Positions 8,650 to 17,551 are shown, counted from the stretch's first letter. The stretch is 64,000 bases of DNA from Alloalcanivorax mobilis (GCF_002864685.1 NZ_NMQZ01000017.1:51334-115333); one strand, 5' to 3'. Program-made: numbers and translations. Notes: a model not told the origin generated them from the letters alone.

Positions 8650-9575
8650 CAGGCTTGCCAGTGGTGGTTAAGAAAGTCGCGCATCTCATCGATGGCGTGG
8701 TCGGCGTCGGCGAGCACCCCCGCGTGCAACTGAAACACGTGCCAGCGATCCGGGTAGAGCTGGTAGCGCGCCCGGGTGCGGGTGCCCGCCAGGGCATCGG
8801 CGAGCCGCTCGCTGTCGCCACGCAGAATCTCATCGCCGCCGCTCTGGATCAGCAGCGGCGGCAGGTTGTCGCAATCACCGAACAGCGGTGACGCGCCGGC
8901 CTGGTCCCGCTGGCCACTGGCGTAGGCCTCGGCGGCTTTTTCCAGCCAGTGCAGGTTGAGCATCGCCTCCCCGGGCACCCACGCGGGGGTCTGCCGCAGG
9001 CTCAGATCCAGCCAGGGCGAAATCAGGATGGCGCTGGCCGGCGCCGGCAGGCCTTCGTTGTTGATCCGTTGCAGCAACGCCAGGGCCAGGCCGCCGCCGG
9101 CGGAGTCGCCGGCCAGCGCCAACCGGCCGGGGGCATGATCGTTGTCCAGCAGGCGTCGGTACACCGCCAGGGCGTCGTCCAGGGCGGCCGGGCAGGGGTG
9201 CTCCGGGGCGCGGCGATAATCCGCCACCACCACGGTGGTGTCGGAGCGGCGTGCCAGATGCGTGGTCAGCGCACGGTGGGTGGCGGGCGAGCCACTCAGA
9301 TAGCCGCCACCATGCAGATACAGCACGCAGCCGGCGCGGCCGTCGCCGACCATTTCCACCGGCACGCCGGCGAAATGGGCACGCCGCCGGGGCACGCCCC
9401 GGGCCGGCAGGGCGACCCGCGCCGCGGCGCTCAGCCAGCGCCGCTGAAACACCACCCCGCGGCGCGGATTGAAGGCGGGTTTGACCAGCGCGGTGAGAGC
9501 ACCGCGCAGCAGCGCGGCGACCAGGGTCTGGCTGGGGCTGGGGGCGGCGCCGCTCAACTCACGGCTACAGCTCAC
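8649..9575 (-). CDS. Alpha/beta hydrolase of the hormone-sensitive-lipase family
   Basis: 308 residues. The HSL oxyanion motif HGGGY is at 88-92 and the nucleophile elbow GDSAGG at 156-161; the acid and base are expected in SGGDEILRGDS and DRWHVFQLH. Members hydrolyse short- to medium-chain esters. The ATG at 9575 overlaps the stop of the monooxygenase gene (ATGA), and its stop overlaps the SDR start, so all three are translationally coupled. Likely job: hydrolysing the ester made by the upstream monooxygenase. No signal peptide is obvious. Confidence 0.9.
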   Translation of the reverse strand: MSCSRELSGAAPSPSQTLVAALLRGALTALVKPAFNPRRGVVFQRRWLSAAARVALPARGVPRRRAHFAGVPVEMVGDGRAGCVLYLHGGGYLSGSPATHRALTTHLARRSDTTVVVADYRRAPEHPCPAALDDALAVYRRLLDNDHAPGRLALAGDSAGGGLALALLQRINNEGLPAPASAILISPWLDLSLRQTPAWVPGEAMLNLHWLEKAAEAYASGQRDQAGASPLFGDCDNLPPLLIQSGGDEILRGDSERLADALAGTRTRARYQLYPDRWHVFQLHAGVLADADHAIDEMRDFLNHHWQA

Positions 9576-11062
9576 GGCGACATCTCATAATCGGCGGGCT
9601 CCAGGCGCCGGGTCAGGCGCCGGTAGGTGAAGGTAAACCCGGGCCAGTTGTTGGTGTTCAGGCCATTCTCGGTTTTGTACCAGCTGTGGCAGCCACTGTC
9701 CCACACCGTGGCGCGCATGCGCTGCTGCAGGCGCTGATTAAAATCGCTCTGCACCCGCTCGCGCACTTCCAGGCTGCGTTGGCCGTGGCGCTCAAGCGTA
9801 TCCAGAGCGCTGATCACATAGGCGATCTGCGATTCCAACATATAGACGATGGAGTTGTGGCCCAGGTTGGTGTTGGGGCCGTAGAGCATGAACAGGTTGG
9901 GAAAGCCGCGCACGCTGATGCCCAGGTAGGCCTCGGCGCCGTTGCGCCAGGCGTCGTTGAGGTCGCGGCCGGCGCGCCCGGTGATGCGCATCGGTGCCAG
10001 GAAGTCGGTGGCCTGGAAGCCGGTGCCGAAAATCAGCACGTCGGCCGGGTGGTGTTGCCCGTGGGCGTCCTCGACACCGCTTTCGGTGACGGCGCTGACG
10101 CCGCCGCTAATGACCCGCACGCCGTGGCGTTGGATGGCCTGGAAATAGTCGTTGGAGATCAGGATGCGCTTGCAGCCCATGGGATAATCCGGGGTCAGCG
10201 TTTCGCGCAGGCCGGGGTCGGAGATGCACTGTTTGAGATAGCGTTTGAACAGCCGCTGGTAGATTTTCATCGCGCCCTGCAACGCGGTGAAGCCGAGCAC
10301 CCGGGTTTCGTTCTGCAGGTAAATCTTGCCGCGGTCCAATTGCTGCAGCAGCGGCCAGCGTTGCATGCGCTGTTGCTCGGCGGCGGTATAGGGGCGGTCC
10401 GGTTTGGGAATCACGTAGGCGGCGGAGCGTTGGAATAACAGCACCTGGCTGGCCTTTTTCGCCACTTCGGGCACGAACTGGATGGCGCTGGCACCGGTGC
10501 CCACCACCGCAACGGTCTTGCCGCTCAGATCCACGTCATGGTCCCAGCGGGCGCTGTGAAACGCCGGGCCGTGGAAGCGCTCAAGGCCCGGCAGGTTGGG
10601 ATAAGCGGGACGGTTGAGCTGGCCGGTGGCGGTGATCAGTACCCGCGCGGTCAGTACCCCGGCGCTGGTCTCCAGGTGCCACAGGGCCTGCTCTTCGTCG
10701 AAGCGGGCGGCGCCTACTTCGGTGTTGAGGCGCAGGTGCGGCTCTAAACCGTATTGGTGGGCGCAATGGCTCAGGTAATCGAAGATTTCCGCCTGCGGGG
10801 CGAAGCGCCGCGACCAGTCGAATTTTTTCGCGAACGAGAAAGAATAGAGATGCGAGGGCACGTCACAGGCGGCGCCCGGGTAGGTGTTGTCTCGCCAGGC
10901 GCCGCCGATCCGCGCCGCTTTCTCCAGAATCACCAGCGAGTGCTGGCCGCGTTCCTTGAGGGCGATGGCCATGCCCAGGCCGCCGAAGCCGGCGCCGATG
11001 ATGGCCACTTGAAAGTCCGGTTGCTGTTCCACATGTCTCACCGCTTGATCCGATTGCCTCAC
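9572..11062 (-). CDS. Flavin-dependent monooxygenase, Baeyer-Villiger type
   Basis: 496 residues. FAD loop GAGFGGLG (23-30), the BVMO fingerprint F-x-G-x3-H-x3-W (163-173, read as FHGPAFHSARW) and a second, NADPH-binding loop GTGASA (188-193) are all in order. BVMOs insert oxygen next to a ketone, giving an ester or lactone. First gene of a coupled operon with an esterase and an SDR, the same gene set as in mymA-type and cyclohexanone-type clusters. The natural substrate cannot be read from sequence; a long-chain or cyclic ketone would fit a hydrocarbon degrader. AlmA-type alkane monooxygenase was considered, but the fingerprint and partners favour BVMO. Confidence 0.88.
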   Translation of the reverse strand: MRQSDQAVRHVEQQPDFQVAIIGAGFGGLGMAIALKERGQHSLVILEKAARIGGAWRDNTYPGAACDVPSHLYSFSFAKKFDWSRRFAPQAEIFDYLSHCAHQYGLEPHLRLNTEVGAARFDEEQALWHLETSAGVLTARVLITATGQLNRPAYPNLPGLERFHGPAFHSARWDHDVDLSGKTVAVVGTGASAIQFVPEVAKKASQVLLFQRSAAYVIPKPDRPYTAAEQQRMQRWPLLQQLDRGKIYLQNETRVLGFTALQGAMKIYQRLFKRYLKQCISDPGLRETLTPDYPMGCKRILISNDYFQAIQRHGVRVISGGVSAVTESGVEDAHGQHHPADVLIFGTGFQATDFLAPMRITGRAGRDLNDAWRNGAEAYLGISVRGFPNLFMLYGPNTNLGHNSIVYMLESQIAYVISALDTLERHGQRSLEVRERVQSDFNQRLQQRMRATVWDSGCHSWYKTENGLNTNNWPGFTFTYRRLTRRLEPADYEMSP

Positions 11063-11122
11063 TGTAACGCGGTGGCGCCGGTCTGTTGATGACCATCGGG
11101 CTCAGCGCCATCGCGCCGCCGG

Positions 11123-11593
11123 TCAGCGTACCGGTATCGACGTCGGCAGTTGGAACCGACCCTGGTGGTCAAAATGCAAAGGGAACGCCACGCCGGCCAC
11201 CCGGGCGCTGCCTTTGAGCCGGTAATCGAGCGGCGCGCCGGGATGCTCCTGCAACGATTGCAGGCGCCCCAGGGTGCTCAGCAAACTGGTGGTGATGCGG
11301 GTGCTCACCAGAGCATCGCCCATCGCCGGCAGCACCGTCGCCTCGCCGGTCAGGCCACGGGCGAAGCGCTCGCCGTTGATGAAGATCTCGTAATCCAGGC
11401 TTTTCAGCGTCAGGTCGCGGTCGTTGGGATTGCGCGCGCGCAGCACCACCCGCCACTGTTGTTCGAACACCCCGACCTGCTCCAGACTGAGGGTCGAGAG
11501 GTTGACCTCCGGGGCTTCCAGCCCCGACAGGGTCTGGCAGGCGCTGTTGAGCAGCAACAGGCCGAGCAGGCACAAACGGGCCGCGATTCGCAT
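11123..11593 (-). CDS. LEA type 2 (WHy-domain) lipoprotein
   Basis: 156 residues. Residues 1-19 are a lipoprotein signal with lipobox LLNSAC. The rest is a LEA_2/WHy domain: PEVNLSTLSLEQVGVFEQQW, the NPNDRDL motif (NPN is the family hallmark), and FINGERFARGLTGE. Such proteins are linked to desiccation or stress protection; the role here is unknown. The start ATG (11593) lies only 3 bp from the end of MITE copy 2, so its 5' untranslated region and promoter are now inside or beyond the element. Confidence 0.83.
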   Translation of the reverse strand: MRIAARLCLLGLLLLNSACQTLSGLEAPEVNLSTLSLEQVGVFEQQWRVVLRARNPNDRDLTLKSLDYEIFINGERFARGLTGEATVLPAMGDALVSTRITTSLLSTLGRLQSLQEHPGAPLDYRLKGSARVAGVAFPLHFDHQGRFQLPTSIPVR

Positions 11594-11596
11594 TCT

Positions 11597-11788
11597 GGGC
11601 CGGTTCCCATCCAGTTTGATGGCCGCGCCGGAGGAGGCCCTGCGGGTTGCGCCCCAAAGCGGGCGAAGCGGTGTTGCTGGTCGTTCATTGAGCATGCTAA
11701 ACCTCTCTCTTCGCGCTTGGCCTGGCCCGCTTTGGGAAGGCCGGTACAGGACGGCAACGCGGTCATCAAACTGAGTGGGAAGCGGCCC
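11597..11788. mobile_element. MITE copy 2 (~192 bp), opposite orientation to copy 1
   Basis: Terminal inverted repeats of ~31 bp match at 27 of 31 positions (left GGGCCGGTTCCC ... GATGGCCGCG, right its reverse complement ending at 11788). The reverse complement of its interior aligns with copy 1, including the segments CCCAAAGCGGGCCAGGC, GAGAGAGGTTTAG and CCCGCTTTGGGGCGCAACCC. It has no coding capacity and no clear target-site duplication. It lies between the LEA lipoprotein gene and the divergent macro-domain gene and must influence their shared upstream region. Confidence 0.83.
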
Positions 11789-11864
11789 CGCGCACTCCCT
11801 GGTGACGAAAGATCGATACCGGGTCGATGATAGCGCACCGGCCAGGCAACGGCAGGAGGCCGTG

Positions 11865-12386
11865 ATGAAGCAATTGCGTATCGAGTGCCGGGTTGGCGAT
11901 ATCGCCAACCAGGGCGACATGGACGCGGTGGTCAATGCCGCCAATGCCGGGCTTGGGCCTGGAGGCGGCGTGGCCGGCGCGCTGCACCGCGCCGCGGGCC
12001 CCGGGCTGGCTCGCGAGTGCGCGCCGCTGGCGCCGATCCGGCCCGGCCAGGCGGTGATCACCGGCGGCCACGACCTGCCCAATCGATTTGTCATTCACTG
12101 CCTGGGGCCGGTCCACGGCCGCGACCAACCCGCCGACCGGCTGCTTGCCCAGTGTTACCACAACGCGCTCGATCTGGCCGACCGCCATCGGTTGCGCACG
12201 GTGGCGATGCCGGCGCTTTCCACCGGTGCCTTCGGCTATCCGATGGCCGAGGCGGCGGCGGTGGCGATGGCCGCGGTGCTCGAGTGGGCGCCTCGTTTGC
12301 AGCATGTGCGCGAGCTGCGCTGGGTGCTGGCCAATGAGGCCGACCGGGCACTGCACCAGGCGGTGCTGGACGCCGCCCGCGCTTGA
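11865..12386 (+). CDS. Macro-domain protein (ADP-ribose/O-acetyl-ADP-ribose processing)
   Basis: 173 residues, the size of stand-alone macro domains. The family's ligand-binding loops are present: GDIANQGDMDAVVNAAN (11-27), GLGPGGGVAGALHRAAG and the later PALSTGAFGYP loop. Such enzymes hydrolyse O-acetyl-ADP-ribose or remove ADP-ribose from proteins. The ATG at 11865 follows GCAGGAGG. It precedes nicotinate phosphoribosyltransferase by 78 bp on the same strand; a shared link to NAD metabolism is plausible. Confidence 0.9.
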   Translation: MKQLRIECRVGDIANQGDMDAVVNAANAGLGPGGGVAGALHRAAGPGLARECAPLAPIRPGQAVITGGHDLPNRFVIHCLGPVHGRDQPADRLLAQCYHNALDLADRHRLRTVAMPALSTGAFGYPMAEAAAVAMAAVLEWAPRLQHVRELRWVLANEADRALHQAVLDAARA

Positions 12387-12464
12387 ATAACGGAGCCGCG
12401 CAACCATTCTCTAGGGAGCCTCCACTTTTTCGGACCTTCCATTCTCGTCACACAAGGAGTGTCG

Positions 12465-13817
12465 ATGACCGCCCCATGGCCCGCCGCCGACCAGCTCGGC
12501 CTGCTCACCGATCTCTATGAACTGACCATGACCCAAGCGTATTACGCCGAGGGCGCCCGGGACCCGGCGGTGTTCAGCCTGTTTTTTCGGGCACTGCCCG
12601 GCGAGCGCAATTTCGCCGTCGCCTGCGGCCAGGAGCACGTCGCCCGGTTGATCACCGAACTGCGCTTTCCGCGCGCACTGGTGCAACGGCTGGCGGGTAT
12701 GGGCCCGTTCAAGCCGGGTTTTCTCGACTGGCTGGCGGATTTCCGCTTCAGCGGCGAGGTGCGGGCGCTGCCCGAGGGCTCGCTGGTGTTCCCCAACGAA
12801 CCGCTGTTGGAGGTGCGCGCGCCGATCGCCGAAGGGCAGCTTCTGGAAAGCCTGCTGATGAACTATGTGAATCTGGAGACGCTGCTGGCGTCGAAGGCGG
12901 CGCGAGTGGTGCTGGCGGCCGGCGACGCCGCGGTGATGGATTTCGGCATGCGCCGCATGCACGGTCTGGAAGCGGCCTGGCGCGGGGTGCGCGCCTACCG
13001 GGTGGCGGGCATCGCCGGCACCAGCAACGTGCTTGGCGCGCTGGATTTCGACCTGCCCGCCCAGGGCACCCTGGCGCACTCCTACATCCAGGCCCACGAC
13101 AGCGAGAGCGAGGCGTTTCGCCGCTACGCCCGGGATTACCCGGGCACCACCCTGCTGGTGGACACCTACGACACCCTGGCCGGGGTGGACAAGGTGATTG
13201 CCCTGGTGCGCGACGAAGGGTTGAAGGTGGGGGCCGTGCGCATCGATTCCGGCGATCTGGCCGAACTGGCGCGCGCCGCCCGCCGTCGACTGGACGCCGC
13301 CGGCCTCTCGGCGATCAAGGTGGTGGTCAGCGGCGGCCTGGACGAATGGAAGGTGGCCGCGCTGGTGGCCGCCGGCGCGCCCATCGATGGCTTCGGCGTG
13401 GGCACCGAGATGGGCTCGGTGGCCGACGCTCCGTCTCTGGATTTCGCCTACAAGCTCACCGAATACCGGGGCCGGCCGCGTCTTAAGACGTCGCCGGGCA
13501 AACCGATTTACCCGGGCGCCAAGCAGATCTGGCGATACCGTGATGGCGATGGCCGTCTGCTGGGTGATGAGATTACCGGCGCCGACGAGCAACGCCAGGG
13601 CGAGCCGCTGTTGCGCACCGTGGTCGCCGGCGGCGAGCCACTGGCAGCGGCGCCGGACGCGGACGCCGCCCGCCAGCGTTTGCGCCGGGACCTGGCGGCT
13701 TTGGCGGCGCCGCTGCGTGGCGTGGCGCGGGCTGAATCGCCGTATCCGGTGCGTTTCAGCGACGCCTTGGAGTCACTGCGCCGCGACACGCTGGCGGCGC
13801 TCGCTGGCGAGCGCTGA
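12465..13817 (+). CDS. pncB: Nicotinate phosphoribosyltransferase
   Basis: 450 residues. The enzyme makes nicotinate mononucleotide from nicotinate and PRPP in the NAD salvage pathway. Recognisable are LLTDLYELTMTQAYY at the N-terminus, DFGMRRMHG (Arg/His around the active site), GTLAHSYIQ with the phosphorylated-His region of the family, VDTYDTLAG, VRIDSGDL and FGVGTEMG. The ATG at 12465 is preceded by AAGGAG with 5 bp spacing, which decides the start. Upstream is the macro-domain gene; downstream, a likely terminator separates it from the convergent arylsulfatase gene. Confidence 0.93.
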   Translation: MTAPWPAADQLGLLTDLYELTMTQAYYAEGARDPAVFSLFFRALPGERNFAVACGQEHVARLITELRFPRALVQRLAGMGPFKPGFLDWLADFRFSGEVRALPEGSLVFPNEPLLEVRAPIAEGQLLESLLMNYVNLETLLASKAARVVLAAGDAAVMDFGMRRMHGLEAAWRGVRAYRVAGIAGTSNVLGALDFDLPAQGTLAHSYIQAHDSESEAFRRYARDYPGTTLLVDTYDTLAGVDKVIALVRDEGLKVGAVRIDSGDLAELARAARRRLDAAGLSAIKVVVSGGLDEWKVAALVAAGAPIDGFGVGTEMGSVADAPSLDFAYKLTEYRGRPRLKTSPGKPIYPGAKQIWRYRDGDGRLLGDEITGADEQRQGEPLLRTVVAGGEPLAAAPDADAARQRLRRDLAALAAPLRGVARAESPYPVRFSDALESLRRDTLAALAGER

Positions 13818-13819
13818 AG

Positions 13820-13859
13820 CCCGCCAGCAGGCGCTTTTTGCGTTGTTGGCGGGTTTATT
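13820..13859. terminator. Terminator between convergent pncB and arylsulfatase genes
   Basis: CCCGCCA (13820-13826) pairs with TGGCGGG (13847-13853), followed by TTTATT on the plus strand; the loop contains a CTTTTTG stretch. Its place, directly between two convergent stop codons, fits a factor-independent terminator for pncB. Confidence 0.5.
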
Positions 13860-16128
13860 GCTGCGACATGATCGCCCGCTCGCTGGCGTTGTCGGCGTCC
13901 TTGTCGAGCTGACGGCTGCCGCTGGCGGGCAGTTCAAAAATCACCCTTTGAATGCGCCCCGGGTAAGGGAAGGGCGCGCTGTAGCCTTCGGTGACCGGCG
14001 ACAGGCAGCGGCCGAAATCCATACCGATGCTGGAGAGCATCACCAGCAGCATCGGGGTTGAGCCACTCGCCTGGTGGTTGCCGTCCACCGCCAGGGTGAC
14101 GTCGCCGCCGCCGTCCTGGCGCCGGGTGATGGTCACGGTGAGGGTGTGCTCGCCGGCGGGCAGCGGCTGCTCGCTGACCAGATGGGTGTGGTCGTGGAAG
14201 CCGTTGTGGTCGAAGTGCACTTTGCCGTTCTGGATGTAGAGCACGAAACCGCTGTTGATGGTGCCCCGCGACACCAGCACGCCGTCGCCATGCTCCGGGT
14301 GGTCGGGCAATTCCACGGTGAGCGTGAAGCCCTTGTACACCGCCGGGCAGGCGTCGGAGACAATGTGCGAAATCGGCGGATAGTAGACGAAGCGCTTGCG
14401 CGCGTTGGGCACACCTTTACGGCGCGAGGCGCGGAACAGGTCGCCGGCCTTGCGATCGTCAAGCGGCAGCACGCCGTGTTTTTCCGCCTCTTTCCACCAC
14501 AGCGCTTTCATCTGCTCGAGCTTGTCCGGGTGGTTCCGCGCCAGGTTGTTGGATTCGGAGAAGTCCTCGTCGAGGTTGTACAGCTCCCATTCGTCCTGTT
14601 CGAAATCGGCGCCGCGCCGGTGGTGGGTGACCGCCTTCCAGCCGTCTTGCCAGATCGCCCGATGGCCAAGCATCTCGAAATACTGGCCCGCGCGCGGCAC
14701 CTTGATGTCGTCGTCCAGGGTTGCTTTGAGGCTGACGCCGTGCAACGGCATTTGCGGCACGCCGGCCACCGTCTCCGGCGCTTTAAGGCCGATCAGATCG
14801 AGCAGGGTGGGAGTGATGTCCACCGCGTGGCAGAAGGTGCGGCGGATCTCGCCGGGTTTGCCGAGCTTGCCCGGCCAGCGCAGGATCAGCGGGTCGCGCA
14901 CGCCGCCGCCGTGGGTGTTTTGTTTGTACCATTTCAATGGCGTGTTGCCGGCCTGGGCCCAGCCCCAGGGTATGTTGCTGTGGCTGCGCGGCGTGCCGAT
15001 GTCGTCGAGCCGTTTCACGGCGGTGGCCACGTCTTCCTTCATGCCGTTGAAATAGCGCATCTCATCCAGGGTGCCGGTGGCGCCGCCCTCCTGGCTGGCG
15101 CCGTTGTCGGAGATCAGCACGAACAGGGTGTTGTCATCCTGGCCCAGCTCGGCGAGCCCTGCCATCAGGCGGCCGATCTGGGCGTCGGTGTGTTCCAGCA
15201 TGGCGGCGAACGCTTCCTGCAGGCGCGAGGCGAAGCGCTTGTGGTCCTCGGGCAGGGTGTCCCAATCGGGCACGCCGGGATTTTGCGGCGCCAGGGCGGT
15301 GTCCTGGGGAATGATGCCCAGTTCTTTTTGCCGCGCGAACCAGATTTCGCGTTCCTTTTCCCAGCCGTGGTCGAACTTGCCCCGGTACTTGTCCAGATAT
15401 TCCTGGGGCGCCTGGTGCGGCGCGTGCATGGCGCCCATCGCCAGGTACAGCAACCAGGGCTTTTCCGGCACCAGAGAAACGCTGTCGCGGATGAAATCCA
15501 GCGAGTGATCGACGATGTCCTCGGAGACGTGATAGCCCTCTTCCGGCGAGCAGGGTGGTGCCACGAAGTGGTTGTCGTAGGTCAGCTCCGGGTAGAACTG
15601 GTCGGTCTCGCCCTGCATAAAGCCGTAGAAGCGATCGAAGCCCTTTTGCAGCGGCCAGTTCAGGAACGGGCCGGCGGCGGAGCATTCGCGCATCGGCGCC
15701 AGGTGCCATTTGCCGGTGGCGAAGGTGGCGTAGCCAGCGTCCCGCAGGATCGCCGGCAGCAGCGCGGCGCTGGGCGGAATGGCGCCGCGCGTGTTCGGGA
15801 AGCCGGTGTCAAAGTTAGAGATGGCGCGGATGCCGGCGGCGTGGTGATTGCGGCCGCTGAGCAAGCAGGTACGGGTGGCCGAGCACAGCGCGGTGGTGTG
15901 AAAGCCGGTGTAGCGCAGCCCTTCGCCGGCCAGGCGGTCGATGTGGGGCGTGGCGATGCTTGAGCCGTAGCAACCAAGATGCGAGAAACCGGCGTCGTCG
16001 AGCACCACCAGCACGATATTGGGGGCGCCCCGGGGCGTGCCCGGTTCCGGCCAGGCCGGTTTGGAATCGGCGACGGTGCGGCCGATGGTGCCCGGAAAAT
16101 CCGGTTCGGCAGGGTGTTTGTAAGCCAT
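13855..16128 (-). CDS. Arylsulfatase (type I sulfatase family)
   Basis: 757 residues from the ATG at 16128, which has CGGGAG upstream; an earlier in-frame ATG at 16170 lacks this. Metal-binding DD is at 44-45 (IVLVVLDDAGFSHLGCYG) and the formylglycine site is CSATR (82-86): Cys82 would be oxidised to formylglycine, the catalytic aldehyde. GKWHLAP and the LISDNGASQEGG segment are further sulfatase hallmarks. The extra ~200 C-terminal residues form a beta-rich domain (FTLTVELPDHPEHGDGVLVSRG). No signal peptide is seen, so the enzyme is probably cytoplasmic. Sulfate-ester scavenging is the known family role; substrate unknown. The 160-bp upstream gap is AT-rich and holds its promoter. Confidence 0.9.
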   Translation of the reverse strand: MAYKHPAEPDFPGTIGRTVADSKPAWPEPGTPRGAPNIVLVVLDDAGFSHLGCYGSSIATPHIDRLAGEGLRYTGFHTTALCSATRTCLLSGRNHHAAGIRAISNFDTGFPNTRGAIPPSAALLPAILRDAGYATFATGKWHLAPMRECSAAGPFLNWPLQKGFDRFYGFMQGETDQFYPELTYDNHFVAPPCSPEEGYHVSEDIVDHSLDFIRDSVSLVPEKPWLLYLAMGAMHAPHQAPQEYLDKYRGKFDHGWEKEREIWFARQKELGIIPQDTALAPQNPGVPDWDTLPEDHKRFASRLQEAFAAMLEHTDAQIGRLMAGLAELGQDDNTLFVLISDNGASQEGGATGTLDEMRYFNGMKEDVATAVKRLDDIGTPRSHSNIPWGWAQAGNTPLKWYKQNTHGGGVRDPLILRWPGKLGKPGEIRRTFCHAVDITPTLLDLIGLKAPETVAGVPQMPLHGVSLKATLDDDIKVPRAGQYFEMLGHRAIWQDGWKAVTHHRRGADFEQDEWELYNLDEDFSESNNLARNHPDKLEQMKALWWKEAEKHGVLPLDDRKAGDLFRASRRKGVPNARKRFVYYPPISHIVSDACPAVYKGFTLTVELPDHPEHGDGVLVSRGTINSGFVLYIQNGKVHFDHNGFHDHTHLVSEQPLPAGEHTLTVTITRRQDGGGDVTLAVDGNHQASGSTPMLLVMLSSIGMDFGRCLSPVTEGYSAPFPYPGRIQRVIFELPASGSRQLDKDADNASERAIMSQQ

Positions 16129-16288
16129 GATTGCGACTCCCGTATTGTTATTTGGGTAATGTAATCGCATTAATATGGCGTTTGATTTCCCTCTATTGCA
16201 AGAGAAAAGGTGTGATGTGGTGAATTAAAGGGGTATTTTTAATGGTGTTTGTCGGGTTTTTGTGCCGGCGCCGGGCGCCGGCGGTCGT

Positions 16289-17290
16289 TCACAGTGTGTC
16301 GGTGAGCAGGATGCCCACGCTGAAACGGGTTTCGTAATCGTCGTAGTTGATCAGCGAGTCGCCGTAGCCGGTGAACACTTGCACCAGACCTTTGAAGCGC
16401 TTATTGAGCGGGAACGAGTAGTTTACTTCGCCAGCGCCCTTGTTCTCCGAGCGCAGGTTGTTGCGCACTTTTAGTTCCACCACGTGGTTGCCGAAAGCAC
16501 GGGCCAGTTCCAGCTCGAAGTGGCCCATGTATTTCTCGATGTCCGGATTGTCATCGCCACGGGCGTCCATGGGATCGTCCTTGTCTTGCTCGGGAATCCG
16601 GTACCAGGGCATCAGCGACACATAATAAGGGCCGATGCGAGAGACATGCCGCACAAACAGCCGGTTCCAGCTTCGCGAAGCGGGCACGCCGCGACCGTTG
16701 GAATCGTGGCGTATGCCGAACGCGATCAGTTCGGAATCCACCGGGCCCAGCTGCCAATCCACCGGTTTGGCGACGAACAGCTCCGGGGTGAAATTGATTT
16801 CCCGGAACGGCCGCGATTCGTCTTCATTGTAGGCCTGCCAGAAAAACACCCCGGTAAAGGCCGCGTACAGGGTGCTGCCGCCCCAGAAATTGTCGTACAG
16901 CGGCGCTTTCAACGAGAGCTGGAATTTGAGTTCGTTGGACTGCGTGTGCCGGTCGGCCCGGTCCGGATCGTTCAATTGCGGATTGGAGTGATAGCTGAAC
17001 GGCATCACGTAGTTGCGGTTGTGCGGCGTGATCACGAACGGGTTGCCCTTACTGCTGTTTTCCAGGGCCAGGCGAGCGCGCAGCGCGTCTTCATGGGGGC
17101 TGCGCTCGGGAGCGCTCTGCTGGCTTTTCTGGCACCACTGGCGCAGCTCGCCGAGGGTCACGTTCTGGTCGGCGTTGCGGGCGGCGCGCAGCAGGCAGTT
17201 GTCGTTTTGCTGGTCGACGTCTGGCGTCGCGTTGTCGGCGAATAACGGAGTGCTGGCGATCATCAGCAAGGCGATCAGAAGCCGTTTCAT
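16289..17290 (-). CDS. pldA: Outer-membrane phospholipase A (OMPLA)
   Basis: 333 residues. MKRLLIALLMIASTPLFA is a signal peptide (start chosen at 17290, which has a GGAAG site upstream). The mature protein is a 12-strand OMPLA barrel with the catalytic H-x-S in FGIRHDSNGRG and the expected aromatic, alternating beta strands; the last residue region FSVGILLTDTL suits a barrel C-terminus. OMPLA hydrolyses phospholipids misplaced in the outer leaflet. An N-terminal ~60-residue extension with CLLRAAR and LRQWCQ (two Cys) precedes the barrel, as in many marine gammaproteobacteria. It follows the Trm112-like gene on the same strand. Confidence 0.9.
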   Translation of the reverse strand: MKRLLIALLMIASTPLFADNATPDVDQQNDNCLLRAARNADQNVTLGELRQWCQKSQQSAPERSPHEDALRARLALENSSKGNPFVITPHNRNYVMPFSYHSNPQLNDPDRADRHTQSNELKFQLSLKAPLYDNFWGGSTLYAAFTGVFFWQAYNEDESRPFREINFTPELFVAKPVDWQLGPVDSELIAFGIRHDSNGRGVPASRSWNRLFVRHVSRIGPYYVSLMPWYRIPEQDKDDPMDARGDDNPDIEKYMGHFELELARAFGNHVVELKVRNNLRSENKGAGEVNYSFPLNKRFKGLVQVFTGYGDSLINYDDYETRFSVGILLTDTL

Positions 17291-17362
17291 CGGTACTTCC
17301 TTGTTCGAGGGGGCGGTATTTATCGGTGTTCTAGCCGGCGCGGAGCCGGGCGGCGCTGGCAA

Positions 17363-17551
17363 TTACAGGCCGCCGATCTCTTCGTCGCTCATGGTGCGGG
17401 CTTCTTCTTCCAGCATCACTGGAATGCCATCGCGCACCGGATAGGCGAGGCCGCTGGCCTTGCACTTGAGTTCGTTGTTGCGCTCATCGTGGATCAGCGG
17501 CGCCTTGCTCACCGGACAGACCAGAATGTCGAGCAGATTGGGGTCGATCAT
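17363..17551 (-). CDS. Trm112-family protein (YcaR/UPF0434-like)
   Basis: 62 residues. The N-terminus [19 protein letters not shown] and the later [11 protein letters not shown] are diagnostic of the small Trm112/YcaR family. Trm112 proteins act as partners of methyltransferases; in many gammaproteobacteria the gene lies between lpxK and kdsB, but not here. Only one Cys (CPV) and one later Cys (LKCKA) remain of the zinc-knuckle. ATG at 17551 with AAGGAG upstream on the minus strand. Confidence 0.88.
   Translation of the reverse strand: MIDPNLLDILVCPVSKAPLIHDERNNELKCKASGLAYPVRDGIPVMLEEEARTMSDEEIGGL

Noticed and set aside
9572..11062. AlmA-type long-chain alkane monooxygenase
   Set aside because: The FxGxxxHxxxW fingerprint and the esterase/SDR partners fit a Baeyer-Villiger enzyme better, although the exact substrate is open.
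13855..16170. Upstream ATG at 16170 as arylsulfatase start
   Set aside because: It lacks a ribosome-binding site; the ATG at 16128 has CGGGAG at the right distance.
16180..16288. GC hairpin near 16264-16282 as pldA terminator
   Set aside because: On the minus strand the stem is followed by ACAAAAA rather than T residues, so it is not a canonical terminator for pldA.
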